The position numbers and the translations under genes are program-made. Source: Coturnix japonica (lineage: Eukaryota; Chordata; Aves; Galliformes; Phasianidae). Taken from it: 64,000 nucleotides of DNA. Shown piece by piece: positions 56,201 through 64,000 of the stretch; position 1 is the stretch's first letter, and the number at the start of each line of letters is the position of its first letter. Location of the stretch: NCBI RefSeq assembly GCF_001577835.2, contig NC_029516.1, positions 70,377,221 through 70,441,220 on the forward strand, written 5' to 3'. The notes below the pieces were generated by a model. It worked only from the letters and a program-made list of their open reading frames with translations, was not told where the DNA came from and searched no databases.

Positions 56201-59200
56201 TTTGGTGTTGTTTTCTTCAAAGATTTAAACAATAAATTTCACTAAAAATAACAGTTTTTAGTACCTTACTTTCATTTGAGAAAATGATGAATTATACATG
56301 CTCATAAAAAGAGTTAGATTTCTCCCTACAACTGTCTAAATTGCCAAACTCACATTTCATCCCACTCCTAGTGACCCCTTGTACAAAGCCTCCTGAAAAC
56401 CCTTAAAGCAGCTATGAAGGATTTAATCTGCTATGCAGCACAGTCAACATCATACTTTTTCATTCAGGTTATGTCTCTTGATTCTGTCTCTTGATTCCCT
56501 GAGGTCTTTTCTGCAGTGCTAGTTTGGTAGCACAGAGCAGTACTGGTTCTGGTCCCAAGGGCACTATCACAGTGGCATGACCTTGCACAAAACACAATGA
56601 ACTCTCCTCAGCAAACTCAAAGATCTCTTTTCTGCAGTTTCTTACACTCTCTTCCTTCATTTTCATCTTCTTAATGAAAGCAACTATAACTAAGATCACT
56701 GAATAGATTTTTTCCAATTGGTCATCACTTTACAGAATTTCAAGCTAAAAATTTTGGGGCTGAAATTTTCCAAGTGTAGCTCACCAAGACCACTGGCAAT
56801 AGCCTCTGTTGGCAAGTTTGGTACTAGAGGAGTACTGAACTAAATATCTACTGTTTTGTCTATGCATGTAAGAAATTTTACATGGACATCGTTTCCATTA
56901 TTATGTCTATGACATTTAAAAAATGTATTTATTATTATCACCCTTGACATAGAAGAGAATTTCCTGGCACTAGTTTTATTGTACAGTGGAAAACAACCCC
57001 AAAAAAATCCTGTAAGAATATGATACCATGCAATATGGACATGTACATTTGGAGCAGTTGAAAAAAATGGAAACCAAATTAAAACAGTGAGGTACATATA
57101 AGTCCAACAAACTATTATTTCTTTGTACAGATCAAAATATGGGAGAACTTTTCTCTGGATAAATTACCTTTTTTTTCCCCCCGGCTTCATAAAGTTGATA
57201 GATTCTTATTTAGACTTGAGTCTGCAAAGATGCAAAGAGATCTCTCACTAAATCTAGTTGCACTGTTTGTGCATATTTTGGCATTTGTGAACAATGGAAG
57301 TACGTTATTCTCTCATTTACACGTTTTTGGTTCCAGAGCTTTGTTTTATTTTTGATCCAGTTTACAAAGAATATGTGTGCTCTGCATCAGCTTGTGATGA
57401 AAATTTTAATTAAGTTAGGCCAGCGGTTTTGCTGCAGTAATGGGAGCTCAGTGCTGGTTAAAGACCCTTCCAGAGACACCAAGGAAATACTTGAGTAGGC
57501 AGCATATGCTGAGGCAAGCACCTCGCTTGTTTAAATCTATAGTACATCTGCAAATGTCCACAGCTGTGCAATACACAAGTCTACCAGAAGCACATTTAAT
57601 AAGATTTGTGTGCCAGTAGCCAAGTTAGCACAAACATGCTCACAGTACTCATGGGACATCCTTTTTCTCACTTACAGTCGCAGGTGCTCCATCCAGTTGC
57701 CTTCCACCATGGTTGGACACGATAATTCCCTGAACTCCATGCCTCACTGCAAGCTCTGCATCTTCTTTTGTCAAGATCCCTTTGATGATAATGGGCAGGT
57801 GAGTCAGGCTCCGCAGCCAGTAGATATCATTCCAGGTGACTGAAGGATCCAGGCTGTTGGGTGGCAGTCCGTACTCAGATCGGTCATCTCCCTACAGCCA
57901 TGAAACAGAACAAAACCTCATCTGAACTGTAACAACACAGAGACTTGAAGTCTTCCCCTACCCTAGAAGAGATTAATTAAACCTCTAGCAATAATACTTA
58001 TCAGTGTCATAAGGCGTGCAATTCTAGATGACAACAGTGAGGATGGAAATCAGTGTCTCTGAGGAAGCTGCACTGGGATGTTAAAGCCAGCAGCCAGGAT
58101 GGCAGGAGGTAAATCTAGAAGGCTGCAGAAAAAGGAGGGGAAAAGCTATGCCCCAGATGCAGCAGATACCAAAGCAGCAGTTACCCAGCAGTTACCCAGT
58201 GGTTTTGTCTCATGTGGTGCACAACAGCACAAGGAATAAAAGAAGGAGATCATTTCACAAACCTCAAAGGCTCCCTCCAAGTTCTTCAGTTTCATGTGGG
58301 GAGGAAGTTGGAAGCCATTACGGACATCGTTGCGCCTTTTGCCAGTGTAGGGAAGATCCACAGTGAGGACGAGGCCCTGGAAGCCCAAGGCCTCTGCCTG
58401 TTGGACCAATTGCCTAGAGACTGCCCTGTTGCGGTGGATGTAGAGCTGGAACCACCGAAAGCCACCAGGAGCAGCTGCAGCGATCTCTTCCAGTGAGCAA
58501 GTAGAGTAGGTGCTGGCAATGTAACAGGTGCCCATCGCTTTGGCCGCTTTGTGAGGTATTGAAAAATAATCAGAATGAAGGTCACTTGAGCATCCCTGTC
58601 AGACAACAGCTATGATTTTCTTTCTCTACATTGTTTACAGAGGAAAAACCTGAACTCCCGTTGTTTGTATATCCTACCAAAGATAGAGATCTGCCAGCTG
58701 GCAAATACATCTTGGAGATTAAAAACAGCTGACTTGGTCACATGCTGCTGTACGATCGTGGTTAGGGAATTAAGGTAAATTAACAACTGTTGCTTTCATT
58801 TTTCAAACTTAGGACAAGGGAGGTAATTGTTCTCCTCTGCTCTGCCCTGGCAAGGATCCATCTGTGGTACTGCATCCAGACCTGGGTCTCCCAGTACAGG
58901 AAGGATTATGAGTCATTGGAGCAGGTCCAGAGAAGGGCCATGAAGGTGGTTAGAGGGCTGGAGCACCTCACCTATGAGGAAACATTAAGGGAGCTGGGCT
59001 TGTTCCTCCTAGAGAAGAGAAGGCTGTGGGGAGAGCTCATTGTGGCCTTCCAGTACAATAAAAGAAGGGACACCGACTTCTACACAGTCTGACAGTGATA
59101 GGAAAAGGAGAGTAGTACTGAAGTAAAAGAGGATAGGTCTAGCTTAGATATTAGGAAGAAATTCTTTAGTCAGAGTGTGGGGAAGCCCTGGCACAGGCTG

Positions 59201-60929
59201 CCCACAGAAGCTATAGGTGCCCTAACCCAGAAGTGCTCAAGGCCAGGTTGGATGGGGTGCTTGGCCAGATAGGGGGTGTCCATATCCAAAGTAGGGGAGA
59301 CTGGAAATGGATGACTTTTAAAGATCCCTTCTGATACAAGACATTCTATGATTCTGTGATTTAAGTCGTTTTTTAAAAAGCCAGACCTTCATCCTCATGT
59401 CTGCTTCCTTGTAGGAATGCATATACAAATGCTCTCATTATACAAAGAAATACACACAGGAAAAAAAAAAAAACACTTGCTGGGGTTAGCTCTCCAAACT
59501 TAACATGTGATTAAGTTGAGAGGCCCTGCTTTTCTCTAAGGCTGACACTGCTCTGATCAGCACCAAGGAATACACAGGCTGAGTCTTGTCCATCACTTTA
59601 TGTCCTACATAAAGACCCAGGCACTGAAGACCTGTGTGGTTCTTCAGTGTAGCCCAGCAACATGTCCAGAGCCTCTGACTCAAATAGGCAGTATAGGACT
59701 GATCTGGTAACAGTGGCAGCTGGAAAAGGGCAGCAGTACATGGCTTCTCCTGCACTCTATATTACCAGACCCCAGTGGGTTACTCACAAGGGCTAGGTCA
59801 TTCATAAGCAAGGGTGAAATAAGGTTTGCCCGTTGGAATCTGAACACTTTGCTCAGTCATACTTCAAATTATCCTAACAGCTTCTCACCTGTGAAGTTGG
59901 AAAAACGGTGCTGTCTTATTTTTTTTCACAAATCATATTTACTACTTGATAGCAAAGCAGAAGAGTACCTCTGGCTGTGCTTTTCTCTCCATCAGGCCAT
60001 GCCAGTTGGTGGAAGCCAGTTGGGGCGATTCCTACTGGAAAGCTGATTTCAGTCCCCAGGATTTTAGTCCTAGTGTCCAGCTTAGATACATCTCGCAGCA
60101 TACGTGGCCGAAAACGAATCCTGCAAGGCAGTAGAAATAAAACACCCTTCAGGATGGTAGCTGCCTGGTGGCTTTTCTGCTTTCAAGGTTGTATGGAAAC
60201 CAGGTCTGCATTTATCTATTGGAATGTAGCAATCTGAGCTAATAAAGAAATAAGCATATAAAAAGGCTCTTCATCCTTTTCCTTGCTTTCAGGGGTCAAT
60301 TCAGCTAGCACTGCCATTACCACCTGTCATCAACCACATACTCCAACCCAATGGTCACAGTACTTCATTTCTACACTTCCCACTTCAGATTGCCATGGTT
60401 TGCCTCCTTTGTTCTCCTATCGTCCATCCCACAGATTATTTCTACTTGCAGCCTAGTCCCAGGTCTTTGTCTTTCACTTACCAATCACACCTGTACTCAT
60501 TGTACATTGTACCTGACCTCACTGTTCACTGCATATTGTCCAAACCTCACACTACTATCATGTAGACTTCCTGACGCTGGCCACATGCTGCATGTTGCAC
60601 CTCATTCTGTTATAGCCACACATCTCCTTTTCTGTCATGCCATGCCATAACATGACACCACATAACATACCACACCACACCATTTGCTGCATCCTCAGCA
60701 TCCCTTGTCTTATGCAATTTGAGCTTTACCCAAACACTTGCACACAAACACAGTTTAAAAGCTTCCAGCATAATACCCCCACTTCTTCCCCACATTACCT
60801 TTTATATGCCAGGATGTTTTCATCTCGGGTGCTACACTCATCTGCTCCTGCTGCAAAGAAATCCCAAGCAATCTTAGGTAAATATTTTTCAGCATAAGCT
60901 TCAAAGTCCAACAGACACACCATAGCCAT
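53219..60929 (-). CDS. HAO2: HAO2, (S)-2-hydroxy-acid oxidase 2
   Basis: Peroxisomal FMN enzyme oxidising long-chain L-2-hydroxy acids to 2-keto acids with release of H2O2. Seven coding exons: 60799-60929, 59969-60120, 58263-58546, 57676-57891, 55783-55941, 54542-54611 and 53219-53274. All are in phase, giving 355 aa (human about 351). The start [13 protein letters not shown] aligns with the human N-terminus. Markers: [21 protein letters not shown] (Tyr130), K226 in [13 protein letters not shown], and catalytic His250 and Arg253 in [12 protein letters not shown]-phosphate binding is in [21 protein letters not shown] and [12 protein letters not shown]. The protein ends in SKL, a consensus peroxisomal targeting signal. 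Exon 3 uses an acceptor with a weak pyrimidine tract. CR1 copies lie in introns 2 and 5. No inactivating change is seen. Confidence 0.97.
53485..53508. repeat. (AAAT)n microsatellite
   Basis: About five copies of AAAT, in the HAO2 intron before the last exon. Confidence 0.9.
55380..55628 (-). mobile_element. CR1 LINE fragment, ORF2 interior
   Basis: Antisense CR1 wording 'ggtgcagcccaggatgtagttggctttctgggct', 'ccaggattcccaagtccttctccacagag' and 'gatcaacgtcttgcacttggtcctgtttgatc' in order. It lies in the HAO2 intron between exons 5 and 6 and has no 3' tail. Confidence 0.85.
55640..55765 (+). mobile_element. CR1 LINE 3' end, 17 bp from an HAO2 splice donor
   Basis: Plus-orientation CR1 3' UTR: 'ttgggcaccctgctctggtg', 'gggttggatctgatggacctagagg', 'ccaaccccaaccattctgtgatt'. 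It ends about 17 bp from the GT donor of HAO2 coding exon 5 (55782-55781), in inverted orientation to the neighbouring CR1 piece. Confidence 0.85.
58805..59362 (+). mobile_element. CR1 LINE 3' part
   Basis: In HAO2 intron 2. The plus strand encodes the ORF2 end ([57 protein letters not shown]), then the 3' UTR with 'cattctatgattctgtgat' as tail. About 560 bp, 5'-truncated. Confidence 0.95.
60636..60682. repeat. ACCACA/CATAACA low-complexity stretch
   Basis: Degenerate short repeats rich in CA, in HAO2 intron 1. Confidence 0.6.
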
Positions 60930-60954
60930 TGCACAGAGATGCTCTGAGAACCCT

Positions 60955-63790
60955 GGAGAAATGAATAACATGGAAATTAGATTCTTGAACTGTTATTCTC
61001 TCATCCAGAAACACCACTGTCCTCTAATATAAACTTTGGTCCCCTCTGTCTTGTAGCTTCTTGCTTTCTATTTGGCCTCCTGTGCCAAATATGTAACTGG
61101 CAAGGGACAGACATCACATAACACATGCTGGTCTGCAGTATGTTTGGCTGAATTATAAATGCCCTATCACCCTAATAGTCAGGAAATATTCCTGTTGGGA
61201 ATAAAAAGTATGACTGAGGTAGTTCTCATGATCAGGATTACCCTGAGGTAGTACCACTTTACTCATCACTGGCCCCTGAGCACATTTAATTTAACAACTT
61301 AACATCCTAAATATCCTGTACTTGTGTCTCAAAATACTGACAAGATTGCTCTTATGCAAGTTTAGAGTCCCAAGGTGACATGTTGAGTTTGCTCTGATCT
61401 TTTTTGAAAAATAAGCCCAAAATGACATAGATGCCTGCTTAGTTGTCATGGAATTGTGGCAGAGTTAGCAAAAATAAGGGACTTTTGGAAGTCAACTAAT
61501 CCAACCTCCCACATAAACTGATTTTGAAAGATGTATCTGAGTCATCAAGATACATCTGCTTGCTGAACTTGGTCTGTGGTATGTTCTGTCTCCCACATAC
61601 ATCATTTACGTGGCTGATACTTATTTGGGCATTTCCTAAAATGTAAAGTCTTGATCTTGCAAGTGTGATGACCTCAAGAAGCTCCACAAAATTACAGGAG
61701 CTAAGAGAAGACTCTTTTGCCTGTTGAGATTCCTCTTGAATCAGAACTTCTTTCCAATTCCAGTTATCCCTTATTCAGGCTATGATTACCCAGAGCAAAT
61801 AACTATTCCGTCTGATTGCAGGCAAATCTTGCTGTCTGTTCTCTGCCCTACCATAGAGAAAGCTGGCAGATGCACACATGAGGGTAGGAAGAAGCTTGCA
61901 TCTTTATGCCTCTCTTTATTCTTAATGTACGGAAGCCTAACAGAGGGCACTTCAAGTCCCCTGCTATTTTAAGACACAGCAGTTAACTAATTCCATCATA
62001 AATTCAATCTTAAAACTACATGGATTATTTACTCCAGTAATTCTCATCAAAGGCAGTCCCATAACATCATCCGCTACATTCCCTCAGGATGGCTGCCTGA
62101 CCAAACAATTAGTTATGGAGAGCAGTGACTAAGTGCAAGCCCATAAAATTCAGAAGCATGTAAATACAGAGCCTACATCTACCCTGCTCCAGCATGAGTG
62201 CATTGCAAAACTATGTCCAGGCTCACTGTCAAGGTGATAGCTGCAGAAAAAAACCATGAAGTATCTTCGGTTCTCTTTTGTAACAAATACCTCCGGGGTT
62301 GCATTACATACTAGAGCACAGATACACACTAGAAAGTGAGCATACAAAATTCAGTGCTCATAAAAACCAAATTCCACAACACAAAACACAATTCTAAGTA
62401 CTGCCCTCGATCTTTCAGGGAATAGAAGAGACATTGTGTGGCCCAGATGTCTCAAAAACCAGCAGAAGTGCTGACTATCGAATGCCTGCACTTACATACT
62501 TGTGATCCAGCCAGGTCTAAAGACTATGCAAATTCATGTTTTAGCCAACTGTACCCATATGCAAGGAAACAAGTAAAAACACAAGACAAAAATCAATCTT
62601 CTGTATTGTTTGTTGCAATTACATCTATGGCTCTGATTAAATTGGTTTTATTCAAGATATATGAAAGCATGAAGTCTTAAAACACCTGTGGCTTTAGTCT
62701 GATTTCTCTACAAACGAACAGGAAGAATTAAATATCCTGGTTTCCAGATTAGCCTCCCACAGCAGATTATCAGGTCTGCAGGCTTCACCAAAACTCATCC
62801 CGTGATTCTGAGGTTGTGCGCTCCTAACACAGGTATGGTCGAAGATTAATTACATGAACCCAACCTGTAACACTGCAGAAGCAGATGTATCGCACTGACT
62901 CAGATCCCAATGAATACACTTGTACATTAGGACTTCATTTTCTGCTAGAAAAAAGTCAAAACAGAGGGAATCCCTGGAAAAAAATAAGCCTGACTGATTT
63001 CTTCAGTGTTGTTTTGTCTCTCCTGGCAGGCATCAGGTGTCAGGTGGTGAAAGTCTTCCAATCCCTCTCTGTAAGTCTTCATGACATTCAGCCACATCTG
63101 ACAGCACAAGATTTCACATACCATTTATCTTGGTATACCATAAATCACATATCACAATTCTTGCTCTTCCTGCACTTAGGAAGGCCAAATCAGGAAGCAC
63201 AAAGAGATAAATCAAGCAGAAAAAAACAGGAAAGTTCAGCAATCCAGACCCAATCCTTGCTGTCTCTCATTTAAGACTTACTTTGGGTTTTAGAAAGAGC
63301 AGCAGTGGGATCCTCTGTTTCAAGGCAGCTTACAGACAGGACAGAGAGAAGGCCTTTTCACTGAGCTTCTAATTTTTCCGTTGTCAATAAGAAACCACAA
63401 GAGATTAAAGCTCAATCCTGCAATAAACTTTGTACTGTTTGTGTAACACTAATGTTTTGCTATCAGATCACTCCAAACAAAAAAAGCTTCACCTTGTCTA
63501 CATAGCAATTGCCTGGAAAGCAGCACTGGAGCTGTGCTCTTTGGCAGCGGCTGAGGGCTGTGCATTCCCCTATGGATGTTAACAGTATTTCTGGATAGAT
63601 TCATTGTGTTTACCTTCCCCTAGCCAACAAAAGCTTTGTTTTCAAGTCTGCAGGTAATTTGCTCCTATATGTGCTACAAACACCACTCAAGAAGATGATC
63701 CAAGACAAGGCAAATGGTTCCAGCCTGAAGCTACAGAGCCTTGAATCTTTACCCCAACATGAGGAGGAGATATTTTTTGCTTCCTACAAT
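60955..63790. other. Upstream flank of HAO2
   Basis: Acceptor-like AGs at about 60955 and 60945 imply a non-coding first exon further up, which I could not locate. A CR1-like trace (see 61478-61535) is present. The longest open frame (62885-63274, plus) has no recognisable family. Confidence 0.4.
61478..61535 (-). mobile_element. Ancient CR1 LINE 3' trace
   Basis: 'ttttggaagtcaactaatccaacctccc' fits the antisense CR1 3' UTR, and the rest is too diverged to follow. Confidence 0.45.
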
Positions 63791-63794
63791 AAAG

Positions 63795-63870
63795 AATCAT
63801 AGAAGAGTTTGAGTTGATCCATTAAGATCATCTAATCCAACTCCCCTGCAATCAACAGTGAATAAGTAAC
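63795..63870 (-). mobile_element. CR1 LINE 3' end
   Basis: 'aatcatagaagagtttgagttgatcc', 'attaagatcatctaatccaactcccctgc': antisense CR1 3' UTR. The upper border is uncertain, because the following sequence to the window end is not clearly CR1. Confidence 0.8.
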
Positions 63871-64000
63871 CTGCCTTCTACCATTTCTACATTCTCATGA
63901 CCCACTTTCAGTCCCCCTGGTCTTTGTTCCCCCAGCCACCTCCAGGAGTTCTGTTCATCCTCTCCCTTCCTGTGCCTGGGAGCTGGTGAGCCTCCTCTAT

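Noticed and set aside
62885-63274. 129-codon plus-strand open frame upstream of HAO2
   Set aside because: No recognisable domain, start context or splice partner; its length is within chance for a 64 kb window.

Overview
The window looks like a bird, most likely a galliform such as chicken. About fifteen recognisable CR1 LINE pieces, several ending in the (ATTCTATG)n-type tail, are scattered through it. There is also a mariner remnant resembling the chicken Galluhop/Mariner1_GG family, and broken avian endogenous retrovirus fossils. No bacterial or viral gene organisation is present. All calls come from reading the sequence and from remembered family sequences; no database was searched.

Five spliced host genes can be built exon by exon, with GT..AG borders and continuous phase, all on the minus strand. 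From high to low coordinates they are: HAO2 (53219-60929, 7 coding exons, 355 aa, peroxisomal SKL end), an HSD3B1-type 3-beta-hydroxysteroid dehydrogenase (41473-47441, 3 coding exons, 377 aa), a C-type lectin-like receptor with a hemITAM tail like CLEC-2 (33120-39294, 6 exons, 233 aa), TMEM52B (21269-24222, at least 4 exons, 5' end uncertain) and GABARAPL1 (9504-15733, 4 coding exons, 117 aa).

The lectin-TMEM52B-GABARAPL1 block corresponds to the natural killer gene complex on human 12p13. There TMEM52B and GABARAPL1 separate the CLEC (Dectin-1/CLEC-2) cluster from the KLR (CD94/NKG2) cluster. Here the lectin lies on the TMEM52B side, the CLEC side, and its first residues match the hemITAM of CLEC-2. 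Both facts argue for a CLEC-2-type activating receptor rather than a CD94/NKG2 orthologue. HSD3B and HAO2 are neighbours on human 1p12. The two synteny blocks meet around a 100-N assembly gap (40380-40479) that is flanked by a perfect GC-rich hairpin.

Layout: 1-9.5 kb holds a retroviral fossil, CR1 copies and the downstream flank of GABARAPL1. 9.5-16 kb is GABARAPL1 with a CpG-rich promoter. 16-21 kb is non-coding, with a CG-rich patch carrying a MARE/ARE-type site and a mariner remnant. 21-24 kb is TMEM52B. 24-33 kb is AT-rich intergenic DNA with a broken retrovirus fossil invaded by CR1. 33-39.3 kb is the lectin receptor. 40.4 kb is the gap. 41.2-47.5 kb is HSD3B. 47.5-53 kb is unexplained intergenic DNA. 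53.2-61 kb is HAO2. 61-64 kb is its upstream flank. No RNA gene or CRISPR array was found.
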